Positions 17,167-25,704 of a stretch of 64,000 bases of DNA are shown in pieces (the first letter of the stretch is position 1; each line of letters begins with the position of its first letter). Source of the stretch: Chitinophagaceae bacterium UBA1931 (lineage in GTDB: Bacteria; Bacteroidota; Bacteroidia; Chitinophagales; Chitinophagaceae); NCBI GenBank assembly GCA_002337125.1, contig DDFJ01000003.1, forward strand, positions 62,001 through 126,000. The letters are read 5' to 3'. The notes beneath the pieces are model-generated. The model was not told the origin of the DNA and did no database searches. It worked only from the letters and a program-made list of their open reading frames with translations. The translations under genes and the position numbers were made by a program.

Positions 17167-18089
17167 TCAGGATAATAATTTGAAACAGACTGCAATAATT
17201 TTTCCTGTGTCAGATGCTGTACATTGGCTCCATTAACCTGTAAAATTTCAGCTGATAAAGTATGAGCAAGTTTCAGGCATTGCAGATCGTTCAGCCCAAG
17301 ATACTTTCCTAATAAAAAACCGGTTAATGATCCATCGCCGGCACCAGTACAATCAACCACTTCAATATCGGGAGCATGCAGTGAAATGGAATGATCTTTT
17401 TTATACAAAGCCGAACCGTATTTACCATTATGCAGCCAGATATTCTGCACACCACGTTGTATCAGTTCATCTACCTGTTGCTGTGTAAAGAATGCTTTCT
17501 CAGAACACATTACCGGTAGCTCATCTTCATTAGGCGTAACCAAAAACAATCCGTTCAAAGGCAAATGCTTCAGCTTACGTGCCGGTGGAACAGATACTGG
17601 TTCTATTACTAGAGGAATTCCTTCTGCATTGCTGAAACCAAGCAGCCACTCAATTGAATCTTCACTTACATTGGCATCGGCCAGTATAAATGCAGCAGTG
17701 CGTAAAATATCAATCTGCGATTGTAAATGATCAGGCGTAATTAAATGAATAGCTTCATTTGTTAAGAAAGCTGAGAACAAGGAACCATCTGCATCAAGAA
17801 TACCTGTGTATTTCCCGGAAAGTCCTTCACGTGTAATGGATGCATCCAGCTCCACTCCTGCAGCTGTGCACACCTGCTTGAGCCAGTCGCCATCACTATC
17901 ATTTCCAAACACACTGATTAATTGTACAGGCACACCAAGCATAGCTAACTGGTGAGCAATATTACGACCTACCCCACCTGAAGTTTTAGTAACCATGGCC
18001 GGATTTGTGGTTGCTTTTAGAACGCCTTCTGTAGCATGAAACAACTCATCTACAAAAGCAGCACCGATGCAGATTATTGGTTTTGACAT
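17163..18089 (-). CDS. psuK: PfkB-family kinase, probable pseudouridine kinase
   Basis: 308 residues of the ribokinase/PfkB fold: N-terminal CIGAAFVDELFH, GGVGRNIAHQLAMLG (about 38-52) and the C-terminal catalytic signature DCTGAGDGSLTGFLLG (Asp base, about 252). The 4-nt overlap with psuG strongly suggests it phosphorylates pseudouridine to the substrate of PsuG. A TACATTTG -7 element ends only 4 nt before the ATG, so the message may be leaderless or nearly so; no good -33 box is visible. Confidence 0.88.
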   Translation of the reverse strand: MSKPIICIGAAFVDELFHATEGVLKATTNPAMVTKTSGGVGRNIAHQLAMLGVPVQLISVFGNDSDGDWLKQVCTAAGVELDASITREGLSGKYTGILDADGSLFSAFLTNEAIHLITPDHLQSQIDILRTAAFILADANVSEDSIEWLLGFSNAEGIPLVIEPVSVPPARKLKHLPLNGLFLVTPNEDELPVMCSEKAFFTQQQVDELIQRGVQNIWLHNGKYGSALYKKDHSISLHAPDIEVVDCTGAGDGSLTGFLLGKYLGLNDLQCLKLAHTLSAEILQVNGANVQHLTQEKLLQSVSNYYPE

Positions 18090-18135
18090 GCTGCAAATGT
18101 AATGGCAAAGCAGCAGTTAGAAAATTTCAGTTTTG

Positions 18136-18912
18136 CTATTTCCAATTGATAATAACATCTCTGCCAAGACGGAGAATGAGCAATGTAATTACAACCAGGA
18201 AAACATAACGGATAAAAATATTACCCCTGAGTACTGCCATGCGGCTGCCAATATAACCACCCAACATATTACAGGCCATCATTGGCAATGCAAGTTTAAA
18301 CACAACCGCACCATGCATCAGAAAACCGATGAGAGAAAATGTATCGGCAACTGCATTGATGACTTTGGAAGCGGAAGATGCTTTCAGAAAATTCATTCCG
18401 GCTATACTTACAAAAGCAAATACCAGCAGACTGCCGGTTCCCGGACCAATAAAACCATTATAAAAACCCATCACAGCTCCAATGGCAGCACAAACAACAA
18501 GGAATTTTTTCCCGCTGTATTTTAATTCATGCACTGTACCCAAATCTTTTTTTATGAATGTATAAACAGCAAGAATAATGATTACAAAAAGCAGAAGTGG
18601 CTTAAACACTTCGGGACTGATCATTTCCATTACAAACGTTCCGCTGAATGAAGCTGTGGCAGCTGCAATACCTGTAACCACTGCCATGGTTACATCAATA
18701 CCCACAAGTTTTATGTACTGGTATGCAGCAACAGCTGTACCTGAAACCGAAGCAAACCGATTGGTTGCAATGACCTGCACATGAGAGAAACCTGGAAACA
18801 GGATCAGTAGCATTGGTACCTGGATTAATCCGCCGCCGCCAACAACAGCATCAATAAACCCGGCAAATAATGCACCGAGACAAACAACAAGATAAATCCA
18901 CCACTCGAACAT
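18136..18912 (-). CDS. TauE/SafE family permease
   Basis: 258 residues with about eight hydrophobic helices. The first repeat contains GFIDAVVGGGGLIQVPMLL (about 18-36) and the second GFYNGFIGPGTGSLLVFAF, the paired glycine motifs of the TauE/SafE (sulfite/organic anion exporter) family. It lies downstream of a second family member at 18950-19702 in the same orientation, with 37 nt between them, so they probably share a transcript. The substrate is unknown. Confidence 0.85.
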   Translation of the reverse strand: MFEWWIYLVVCLGALFAGFIDAVVGGGGLIQVPMLLILFPGFSHVQVIATNRFASVSGTAVAAYQYIKLVGIDVTMAVVTGIAAATASFSGTFVMEMISPEVFKPLLLFVIIILAVYTFIKKDLGTVHELKYSGKKFLVVCAAIGAVMGFYNGFIGPGTGSLLVFAFVSIAGMNFLKASSASKVINAVADTFSLIGFLMHGAVVFKLALPMMACNMLGGYIGSRMAVLRGNIFIRYVFLVVITLLILRLGRDVIINWK

Positions 18913-18949
18913 AGCTGCAAAATAAGAAAGGAATTAAAGCAAACATGCT

Positions 18950-19702
18950 TTAATGTTTGAGGAATATTGTAACGGCGCCGATCAAGGTTAGTACAATCAC
19001 CACTTTACGGTAACTGTCGTCTTTTATTTTCGTAACAATCTTTAACCCGGCCCAGAAACCAATGAAGAGCGCCGGCAATAAAACAAGATCAGTTTGCAGA
19101 CTTGTGCTGTTGATGTTCTTCCACCAGATAACCTGGAATGGAAGTTTGAATAAATTAATTACGAGAAAAATCCATGCAGCTGTTCCAATAAAATCGTTCT
19201 TGGGTAAACGCATGGCAAGGAAATAAATATTGGAATATGCACCTGCAAGATTTCCCATCATGGTTGTAAAACCTGATGCAAGCCCTGTTAATGAAACAAA
19301 CAAAGAATTCCTTGGAATACTTACAGTTTTACGAATTTCCATAAACAGGATGATAACAACAGTAACAAGAATAATTACAGCCATTACTTTACGGAAAATT
19401 ATTTCGTTAAGATCTTTACCAGTAAAAACGCCAATTAAAATACCAACGACCATCCACGGAATCAGTTTCCAGAAATGTTTCCATTGAGCATGACGGTTGT
19501 AATAATAAACAGCAGCAATATCTGCAGCACATAATAATGGCAGTACAATTCCGGTTGATGCTTTTCCTCCAAATACAATCGCCATGATGGTTACGTTGAG
19601 CATATCCATTCCTTTCAGCCCGGCTTTAGAAAGTCCGATGATGAATGCTGCCGTAAAAATCAATATCCAGTTCACCAATGAATAACTATAAAAAATACTC
19701 AT
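18950..19702 (-). CDS. TauE/SafE family permease, divergent member
   Basis: About 250 residues from the ATG at 19702 (MSIFYSYSL); the frame is open 15 codons further but without similarity. Eight hydrophobic segments, with GLSKAGLKGMDMLNVTIMA and the second-half motif GLASGFTTMMGNLAGAYSNIY. These place it in the TauE/SafE superfamily but clearly different from its neighbour. The two may form an operon. An anion export role is inferred from the family only. Confidence 0.8.
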   Translation of the reverse strand: MSIFYSYSLVNWILIFTAAFIIGLSKAGLKGMDMLNVTIMAIVFGGKASTGIVLPLLCAADIAAVYYYNRHAQWKHFWKLIPWMVVGILIGVFTGKDLNEIIFRKVMAVIILVTVVIILFMEIRKTVSIPRNSLFVSLTGLASGFTTMMGNLAGAYSNIYFLAMRLPKNDFIGTAAWIFLVINLFKLPFQVIWWKNINSTSLQTDLVLLPALFIGFWAGLKIVTKIKDDSYRKVVIVLTLIGAVTIFLKH

Positions 19703-19825
19703 CGTTGTATAATTGAAAGTGATGAGAATCACTTGCACAAAAAACAAAGATCAGGGAGTTTGTTTGATGAACTGTGTCTTTTTGCAAAGATTTTTAACCA
19801 GTACCGGAATTAATTTTTTACCGAC

Positions 19826-20377
19826 ATGCATTTAAAAAACAAACTGGCAATTTCATTCTTTGCCTTATCAGTTTTCATTACTACTTCTTCCCAATTAAAC
19901 GCACAGGACAAACTGAGCTTTGATGCTGCAGCAATCAGAAACCTGCCCAAAGAAATAAATGGTTTGAACCTGAGTTGTTTTTATCATTTCACCGAACACT
20001 TAACAGGTGGTTTGGAAATGAACCGTTTTTTTGCTGTAAACAAAACAGTTGATAGTGAAGAGGCGCAGCTTTCTGCCTGGGATTTTGATCTGAACTTTCA
20101 TTACATTCTTCCACTTTACAAAAGCTGGAAATGGTATCCTGTATGCGGTGTAAGCCATACAAGCGAAAAAGAAAAAGTTACTGGTACTGATGAAAGCAGC
20201 TATGAACGTTTCTGGTCGTTTAATGCAGGCGCAGGTACACTGCTTGAATGGGGCCATTGGGCACCTCACATTGAATACACATACACCTGGGGAAAATTAA
20301 ATCAGCAGTTTTTGCTTGCCGGCGTAAGCTATGAACTGGAGTTGGGACATCACAAAAAAACGCATCACATAAATTAA
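19826..20377 (+). CDS. Small secreted beta-rich protein, unknown
   Basis: 183 residues. A signal peptide (cleavage near LNAQ) is followed by alternating aromatic/polar strands (LSCFYHFTEHLTGGLEMNRF, WDFDLNFHYILPLY, PHIEYTYTW) and ends in LAGVSYELELG. This looks like a small outer-membrane beta-barrel of about eight strands, but no named family is recognised. The C-terminal tail is His-rich (GHHKKTHH). It ends in a shared bidirectional terminator. Confidence 0.65.
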   Translation: MHLKNKLAISFFALSVFITTSSQLNAQDKLSFDAAAIRNLPKEINGLNLSCFYHFTEHLTGGLEMNRFFAVNKTVDSEEAQLSAWDFDLNFHYILPLYKSWKWYPVCGVSHTSEKEKVTGTDESSYERFWSFNAGAGTLLEWGHWAPHIEYTYTWGKLNQQFLLAGVSYELELGHHKKTHHIN

Positions 20378-20417
20378 GGCTCAGTTAGTATTACCAATAT
20401 AGATCACTCACGTAAAG

Positions 20418-20445
20418 AAAGCCCCGACGATATTGCCGGGGCTTT
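20418..20445 (+). terminator. Bidirectional terminator
   Basis: A 9-bp stem AAAGCCCCG (20418-20426) with complement (20437-20445) and a 10-nt loop. T-rich tails occur on the plus side (CTTTTATTATTTTTT), and TTTCTTTA follows on the minus side. It separates the outer-membrane gene from the convergent SET-domain genes. Confidence 0.85.
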
Positions 20446-20472
20446 GCTTTTATTATTTTTTTACAGCTTAAC

Positions 20473-20874
20473 TTAAACCTCTTTGTAAATAATGTTTCTC
20501 GATTCAAACCATTCTTTGTAGTCGTTTCCATACTCTCCTGCGTAGTTGATGCAGATCTCTGTTCCTGCAGGAATATCTTCCAGCGCATAATATTCCATTG
20601 TTTTAGTTTCATGATGCAAACGATAACCTGCATTACAGTTTTTTGCATGATTGTATAAAGAACCAAAACCAAGTACAAGCGCCATCGTTCCTTCTTCTTT
20701 ATTAAAGTTGAAAAAATAATCAGCCAGCCTGGATGATATAGCTGTTTCACGATCTTCTGCAGGAAGAACAATCACCGGGCATAAATCAAACACTTCATCC
20801 TTGCTGATGTTTGTTGTACAGAAAACACCACGGCCTTTATTTTTTACATTCCGTATATACAGTTGCGTTTTCAT
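20473..20874 (-). CDS. Minimal SET-domain protein (putative lysine methyltransferase), copy 2
   Basis: 133 residues covering just a SET domain: the N-terminal KGRGVFCTTNISKDEVF motif (GxG, SAM contact), SLYNHAKNCN (the NHxxxxN catalytic motif, about 76-85) and EICINYAGEY (the acidic-aromatic motif near the C-terminus). There is no visible pre-SET or post-SET cysteine cluster and no targeting signal. Its start overlaps the stop of the upstream SET gene by one base (TAATG), so the pair is translationally coupled. It probably methylates a lysine on a protein; the target is unknown. Confidence 0.8.
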   Translation of the reverse strand: MKTQLYIRNVKNKGRGVFCTTNISKDEVFDLCPVIVLPAEDRETAISSRLADYFFNFNKEEGTMALVLGFGSLYNHAKNCNAGYRLHHETKTMEYYALEDIPAGTEICINYAGEYGNDYKEWFESRNIIYKEV

Positions 20875-21278
20875 TAATCAAAATAAACTGTTTGTTTGTC
20901 ATCTGGCTGGCCATTGTAGTTAAGCGTAATTTCTTCCATTGGCTGAATATCTTTAAATGCTTTTATAACAAGACATTGTTCTCTTACATTTATTTCATAA
21001 AATGCATTTGCAGTATATGAATGATTATAAACAGAACTGTAACCAAGGCCAAGTGCAGCCGGAGTTGTTTTTACTGGCACTACAAAGTAGTACCTGAAAA
21101 GCATTGTACGTTGCAGGTAATCTTTATCTTCCTGTGTTAAAAAAATTACAGGTGCCTTTTCAATAATATCGCCTTTTTTAAAAGTAGTAACAGCAAATAC
21201 ACCATTGCCATGAATGGAGCTTGCTCTTACTTCAACCTTAAGCGGTTTATAAATTTTCCTGGAAAAAAAAGAAAGCAT
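20874..21278 (-). CDS. Minimal SET-domain protein (putative lysine methyltransferase), copy 1
   Basis: 134 residues, again a bare SET domain: SIHGNGVFAVTTFKKGDIIE (about 22-41), SVYNHSYTANAFYEI (NHxxxxN, about 83-97) and EEITLNYNGQPDD. It is clearly homologous to the downstream SET gene but diverged (perhaps 25-30% identity by eye), consistent with an old tandem duplication. It starts one nucleotide after the stop of a small secreted-protein gene (21280-21528) and is coupled to the next SET gene by TAATG, giving a three-gene unit. Confidence 0.8.
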   Translation of the reverse strand: MLSFFSRKIYKPLKVEVRASSIHGNGVFAVTTFKKGDIIEKAPVIFLTQEDKDYLQRTMLFRYYFVVPVKTTPAALGLGYSSVYNHSYTANAFYEINVREQCLVIKAFKDIQPMEEITLNYNGQPDDKQTVYFD

Positions 21279-21279
21279 A

Positions 21280-21528
21280 CTATTTCTTGATGTGAGTATC
21301 TATTGCAGCTTTCGTTTCTTTGAATTGCACTTTGTTTGTTTGCTTAATGGTATTATACTTTAAATTTTTATCCTGCTGGGTACTGTTTACTTTTTTATTC
21401 AGCAGCGTGTCAACTTTTATCTGTTTCAGTGTATCTGCTTTTACAGTTTCTTTTTTAACCTGTAATGTTTGAGCCTTTAACCCGGCAAAAATTAATAAGG
21501 AGCTGAAGATTGCAATTACTTTTTTCAT
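21280..21528 (-). CDS. Small exported Lys/Thr-rich protein, unknown
   Basis: About 82 residues from the ATG at 21528. A signal peptide (KKVIAIFSSLLIFAG, cleavage after LKAQ) is followed by about 60 residues rich in Lys, Thr and Gln with no Cys and no predicted globular core (VKKETVKADTLKQIKVDTLL). Lysines make up about a quarter of the mature part. It is the first gene of a tightly packed unit with two SET-domain genes. A link between a Lys-rich protein and lysine methyltransferases is tempting, but this protein is exported and the SET proteins are not. Confidence 0.6.
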   Translation of the reverse strand: MKKVIAIFSSLLIFAGLKAQTLQVKKETVKADTLKQIKVDTLLNKKVNSTQQDKNLKYNTIKQTNKVQFKETKAAIDTHIKK

Positions 21529-21665
21529 ATTCTTTTGATTGAGTTTAAATAAAAGTAATCCACTCAAAATCACATTCCAATCCCCAAAAAGGGGGATTTC
21601 AAAGTATGCTGTAAAACTTCAGCTTGCAAATGTTTATACTATACTATTGAATAAAAGGTCTGAAT

Positions 21666-21690
21666 ATAGTTCTGCTGTATGCAGAACTAT
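21666..21690. other. Perfect 10-bp hairpin
   Basis: ATAGTTCTGC (21666-21675) and its exact complement (21681-21690) around a 5-nt loop, in the gap between the lipoprotein gene and the small exported-protein/SET unit. No T-run follows in either direction, so an operator or mRNA element is more likely than a terminator. A smaller TCCCC-AAAAA-GGGGA hairpin lies at 21581-21595. Confidence 0.5.
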
Positions 21691-21730
21691 TGCTAAATGA
21701 TTTGATTATGAAATCATCAAAAAAACATGA

Positions 21731-22360
21731 TTACTTAAAAATACCTTTCTCTTTCATTGCTTTCAGCAACCGCATGCTGAACCGGTGACCAAGATTATCC
21801 AAGGTTCCGGGATCAATTGTTTCTGTTTGTGCAGAGAATACCAGTTTATCCATTCCGGTATCAAAGAGGCTGCCTTCTATAATGTAAGTTGTGCTTGAAA
21901 CATAATAACCGGGAGTATACACCCTGTTTTGCCAATAGGAATAATAACGGCCAAAGCGGCTGTAATAAATTCCACCGGGCCAGAATTCGGCATTGCCTCT
22001 CACATAACTTTCTTCTTTCATTACATCAAGAACTGCAATGGTTATTACTGCATCATAACCATCCTTACGTACCATATTAATCACTTCATCGTCTGTCTTT
22101 CCTTCAAAACGTTTAGGTCCGTAAATATCGATTGATGATTTTGCTGAATAACCCATTTGTTTCAGGTCTTCACAAATATGACGTTCAAGATATATACCAA
22201 TGCCTTTGTTTTTAACACCATCCATCAGGCAAACGACAATGATATTTTTATAGTTTGTATTTGTGAGTTGTGGATCTTTCCAACTGGATGTGATTCGTGT
22301 TGTTGTGCAGGACAGCAAGAAAAAAACTGCTCCTGCAAAAAGGAACAATAATTTTTTCAT
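21731..22360 (-). CDS. Lipoprotein of unknown function
   Basis: 209 residues with a lipoprotein signal (LFAGAVFFLLSC, lipobox Cys about 18), then TTTRITSSWKDP and an alpha/beta domain with IIVVCLMDGVKNKGIGIYLE and DAVITIAVLDV. The pattern recalls DUF4136-like lipoproteins, but I would not assign it. A Tyr-rich stretch (YYSRFGRYYSYW, about 132-145) is unusual. It is monocistronic by spacing (202 nt to the next downstream gene). Confidence 0.65.
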   Translation of the reverse strand: MKKLLFLFAGAVFFLLSCTTTRITSSWKDPQLTNTNYKNIIVVCLMDGVKNKGIGIYLERHICEDLKQMGYSAKSSIDIYGPKRFEGKTDDEVINMVRKDGYDAVITIAVLDVMKEESYVRGNAEFWPGGIYYSRFGRYYSYWQNRVYTPGYYVSSTTYIIEGSLFDTGMDKLVFSAQTETIDPGTLDNLGHRFSMRLLKAMKEKGIFK

Positions 22361-22493
22361 GACTTTTCTTTATTTGTTCAGTTAAGTTACAATCAGTACT
22401 AATCCGAATGAAATGATGGGAGTCAGTTGAATGGATGATGGATGAGTTATGTTTCGTTTTTTCGCCAGTTCATCCATTGCATTTAAGCAAAAA

Positions 22494-22521
22494 AAATCCC
22501 GGCACTTTCGTACCGGGATTT
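22494..22521 (-). terminator. Terminator of rpsA
   Basis: A 9-bp stem AAATCCCGG (22494-22502) with complement (22513-22521). On the minus strand it is followed by a run of eight T residues. It starts 19 nt after the rpsA stop codon. Confidence 0.9.
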
Positions 22522-22540
22522 GCTATAAAGCTTAATGTAA

Positions 22541-24454
22541 TTATTCAGCAGATTTTGCTTCTTCAGCAGCATCATTGTCAAGCTTCTTCTTCAGATCAGC
22601 GAGAACGCCCAGATCTCCGAGTGTTGCTTTTTCAACTTTGCTCTGTACATCTTTCACCGCTTTCTTGGTACGTGCAACATCAGCTTGTCTTTCTTTAGCC
22701 ACAGCTACTTTTTCATCAGCTACTGCCTGTTCCCAGATACGTGTATGGCTTAATACAACACGCTTTTCATTGCGGTCGAATTCAATTACCATAAACTGTG
22801 CAGTTTCATCAGCTGCTACCTGCTTGCCATCTTCTTTGTTTGTATGACGGTTAGGAGCAAAACCTTCAATACCGTAAGGTAATTGAACAACTGCACCTTT
22901 ATCGTCTTTCTTCACAACATGACCTTCGTGGATAGTGCCAATAGCAAAAGTTTCTTCCAATGCATTCCAAGGATCTTCTTCCAGTTGCTTATGACCTAAC
23001 TGCAGCTTGCGGTTTTCTTTGTCAATGCTGAGGATCATGATTTCAATTTCCTGTCCAACCTTTGTGTATTCACTTGGGTGGTTGAAACGCTTGGTCCAGC
23101 TCAGATCGCTGATGTGGATCATACCACCAATACCAGGCTTCAGTTCAACAAACACACCGTAAGGAGTAATGTTTTTCACCAAACCTTTGTGTTTGCTTTC
23201 TACAGGGAATGCTTCTTCGATTGTGCTCCAAGGATCCTGAGTCATTTGTTTAATGCTCAAGCTCATCTTACGTGCATCTTTATCGAGTGTAACAATCTTC
23301 GCTTCGTGCTCATCTCCCATTTTGAAGAATTCCTTCGCATTAACAGGAGTGTTAGCCCAGCTGATTTCACTTACGTGAACCAAACCTTCAACACCTGGCA
23401 TAATTTCGAGGAATGCACCGTAGTCTTCAATATTCACCACTTTACCTTTCACTACATTACCTTCTGCAATATCTTCAGACAATGTATCCCAAGGATGTGG
23501 AGTTAATTGTTTCAGACCAAGGCTGATACGTTTCTTATCATCATCGAAGTCGAGAACAACAACGTTCAGTTTCTGATCCATCTTCAGAACTTCTGAAGGA
23601 TGGTTGATACGACCCCAGCTGATATCAGTGATGTACAACAAGCCATCTACGCCACCAAGATCAAGGAACGCACCGAAGTCGGTAATGTTCTTGATAGTTC
23701 CTTCGAGTACCTGGCCTTTTTCCAGTTTACCCATAATCACAGCACGTTGTGCTTCGATATCGCTTTCAATAAGGGCTTTATGACTTACAACAGCGTTCTT
23801 AATTGTTTCGTTAACCTTCACAACTTTAAACTCCATTGTTTTGCCAACAAACTGATCGTAATCTGTAACAGGTTTCACATCAATTTGTGAACCTGGTAAG
23901 AATGTTTCCATTCCAAACACATCTACAATCAAACCACCTTTTGTTTTGCTGGTAACAAGACCTGTAACAATTTCACCTGTTTTGTGTACTTCAACAATAC
24001 GCTCCCAAGCACGTGTAATGCGGGCAAGCTTGCGGCTGAGGTGCAGGTGACCTTCACGGTCTTCTTTTTCAACAACCATGATTTCCACAACATCACCAAT
24101 TTTCATTCCTGGTAAATCACGGAATTCGTTGAGAGATACAAGGCCATCGCTTTTGAAACCGATGTTTACCACTGCATCTGTTTTTGTAAGTGCAACGATT
24201 TGTCCATCTACCATTTCACCATCGTTCACTTGTTTGAAAGTGCCATCATAAACAGCATCATACTTAGCACGTTCTTCTTTGGTGTAAATAGCTACATTAC
24301 GTTTGTCAACGCTCCAGTCGAAGTCGTCGTGTGCAGTTGCTGGTGCAACTTCCACAGGTGCTGTTGTTGTCGCTGCAGATGTTTCGGCAACCTCAGTTGC
24401 AGGAACATTCTCCTGTGCATCAGCGTTTGAGTTAATAATTTCGTTTTCTGACAT
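22541..24454 (-). CDS. rpsA: 30S ribosomal protein S1
   Basis: About 637 residues from the ATG at 24454 (MSENEIINS), chosen because the 22 upstream codons of the open frame overlap the promoter. An acidic, Ala/Thr-rich N-terminal extension of about 70 residues precedes six S1 (OB-fold) repeats; the repeated signatures include GAFLDLGGVDGLLYITDISWGR, GAFLEIMPGVEGLVHVSEIS and GVFVELKPGIGGMIHISDLS. S1 binds mRNA at the 30S platform, which matters in Bacteroidota because most genes here lack a Shine-Dalgarno sequence. It has a consensus promoter 37 nt upstream and a strong terminator. Confidence 0.96.
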   Translation of the reverse strand: MSENEIINSNADAQENVPATEVAETSAATTTAPVEVAPATAHDDFDWSVDKRNVAIYTKEERAKYDAVYDGTFKQVNDGEMVDGQIVALTKTDAVVNIGFKSDGLVSLNEFRDLPGMKIGDVVEIMVVEKEDREGHLHLSRKLARITRAWERIVEVHKTGEIVTGLVTSKTKGGLIVDVFGMETFLPGSQIDVKPVTDYDQFVGKTMEFKVVKVNETIKNAVVSHKALIESDIEAQRAVIMGKLEKGQVLEGTIKNITDFGAFLDLGGVDGLLYITDISWGRINHPSEVLKMDQKLNVVVLDFDDDKKRISLGLKQLTPHPWDTLSEDIAEGNVVKGKVVNIEDYGAFLEIMPGVEGLVHVSEISWANTPVNAKEFFKMGDEHEAKIVTLDKDARKMSLSIKQMTQDPWSTIEEAFPVESKHKGLVKNITPYGVFVELKPGIGGMIHISDLSWTKRFNHPSEYTKVGQEIEIMILSIDKENRKLQLGHKQLEEDPWNALEETFAIGTIHEGHVVKKDDKGAVVQLPYGIEGFAPNRHTNKEDGKQVAADETAQFMVIEFDRNEKRVVLSHTRIWEQAVADEKVAVAKERQADVARTKKAVKDVQSKVEKATLGDLGVLADLKKKLDNDAAEEAKSAE

Positions 24455-24490
24455 AAAATAATCCCGGTTTGTTTTTTTGAATCGGGGTCG

Positions 24491-24521
24491 CAAAGGTAAG
24501 ATTAAAAGCTTTGCGGGCAAG
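24491..24521 (-). promoter_or_regulatory. Promoter of rpsA
   Basis: On the minus strand: CTTG (24518-24521), a 19-nt spacer, TACCTTTG (24491-24498). This fits the Bacteroidota sigma-A consensus TTTG-N19-TANNTTTG with exact spacing, and the -7 box is identical to that of the rpsJ promoter. Confidence 0.8.
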
Positions 24522-24557
24522 GGTTTTCACCTTGTTTTTTGGGAGAAAATGAAGGTT

Positions 24558-24650
24558 GGGGCGTGCCCCTCCGGGTCGGGCTTTTTGCTGCAATCTTTTT
24601 ATTCATTCCTCATAAAAAAGATTTCTGCTGCAATCCCTCACGCAGCCGGG
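24558..24650. repeat. Extragenic palindromic repeat element
   Basis: Composite element in the rpsA-plsC gap: a GC hairpin GGGGC-GT-GCCCC (24558-24569), a CCGGGTCGGGC block, then TGCTGCAATC repeated directly (24586-24595 and 24626-24635) flanking an A/T stem (AATCTTTTTAT at 24592-24602 with ATAAAAAAGATT at 24612-24623), ending in CCCTCACGC. The order GGGC..GCCC / GGTCGGGC / GCTRCAATC-stem-GATT..GCTRCAATCCC resembles extragenic repeats I associate with other Bacteroidota genomes. It is non-coding although open in one frame. Confidence 0.6.
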
Positions 24651-24691
24651 CATAAGTTATAGATTCAGCTTCAGCAGGTCTGTTTATCACC

Positions 24692-25603
24692 CTATTTCCA
24701 AAGCACAAACGACTTTGCCAGCAAAGGCAGCAATATCAGGGAAATAAGGGCATATAAAGCCCCGAAATAGCTATAAACAATACCAGCAATAACCAAAATA
24801 TAAACAGGGTATAAAAAGGCCAGCAAGCAGAACAGGATGCTGTCGTAATATTGATCAAACCGAAGTTTCCATGCCAGTTTCTGCAGGGGGTAAAACAGCA
24901 GAATATGTGTAACCACTCCCAGCATTGCAGGAATGAATAACAAGGCTTTTGAAATTGTTTTAGGCTTAGGGTTATAAACCTTTGACAAATCTTCTAACTG
25001 ACGCTCGGTTTCTTTGTTGATGGCAAACATCAAAGCGCCGTTTTCCAGTCTTGTATCAATTTTTTCTTTGCCAAAAGGCTCTCCAAAGTTTATATCCAGT
25101 TCTTTCCCAAAATCCTCAAGCGAACTGTAACGCACCCATACCGGCAGAAGTTTTACATCAAGTCCATCATTCCATGCCTGGGTTAACATTCTCGGAGCAC
25201 CTTTTTTCAAGGGAGTTTGAAGTGTATCTTTCCTTGTGCAGAATCCCTCAACAAAAATCAGCACATGTTCACCTTTCACTAAAATTTTTCTGACTTCTTC
25301 AAATGTTGCATCGTTATTTGAAAGCGTGTGTTTACCATCGCTCATCCTGTAAATAGGAATCATATTTACCGAGCGCAAAATCATCCTTACCAAAGGATGT
25401 TTAAACACTCCGCTGCGGGTAATGAAATGCACCCGGTGTTTCATTGATGCTCCCACCACCATTGCATCAAGAAACGAATTAGGATGATTTACACCAATAA
25501 TTAATGGGGTTTCAATCGATGATTTGCTGCTGTTAAAAAATCCTACCCGTTTAAACGCAACCCATAACTGGAAATGCGTTAAGAGTTTCACTAAAATATA
25601 CAT
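24692..25603 (-). CDS. 1-acylglycerol-3-phosphate acyltransferase-like protein
   Basis: 303 residues of the PlsC/LPLAT fold. Catalytic motif NHPNSFLDA (the NHxxxxD equivalent, about 39-47), the substrate region FVEGFCTRKDTLQTPLKKGA (EG-type block III, about 117-136), and two or three membrane helices at the C-terminus (about 220-300). Expected to acylate lysophosphatidate or a related glycerolipid at the inner membrane. The acceptor and acyl donor are inferred. Monocistronic. Confidence 0.82.
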   Translation of the reverse strand: MYILVKLLTHFQLWVAFKRVGFFNSSKSSIETPLIIGVNHPNSFLDAMVVGASMKHRVHFITRSGVFKHPLVRMILRSVNMIPIYRMSDGKHTLSNNDATFEEVRKILVKGEHVLIFVEGFCTRKDTLQTPLKKGAPRMLTQAWNDGLDVKLLPVWVRYSSLEDFGKELDINFGEPFGKEKIDTRLENGALMFAINKETERQLEDLSKVYNPKPKTISKALLFIPAMLGVVTHILLFYPLQKLAWKLRFDQYYDSILFCLLAFLYPVYILVIAGIVYSYFGALYALISLILLPLLAKSFVLWK

Positions 25604-25704
25604 TGATGGTAAACTTCTTTAAAAACGGCAATTTAAAGCAAATAATTGAAGCACCGTAAGCATGAAAAACAAAAAACCTCCTGAACCGGAGCATCCTGAA
25701 AAAC

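Noticed and set aside
18136..19702. Recent duplication of the two TauE/SafE genes
   Set aside because: The two proteins share only the family glycine motifs; they are too different to be a recent tandem copy.
24477..24662. Plus-strand open frame of 61 codons after rpsA
   Set aside because: It translates the extragenic repeat element; better explained as repeat DNA.
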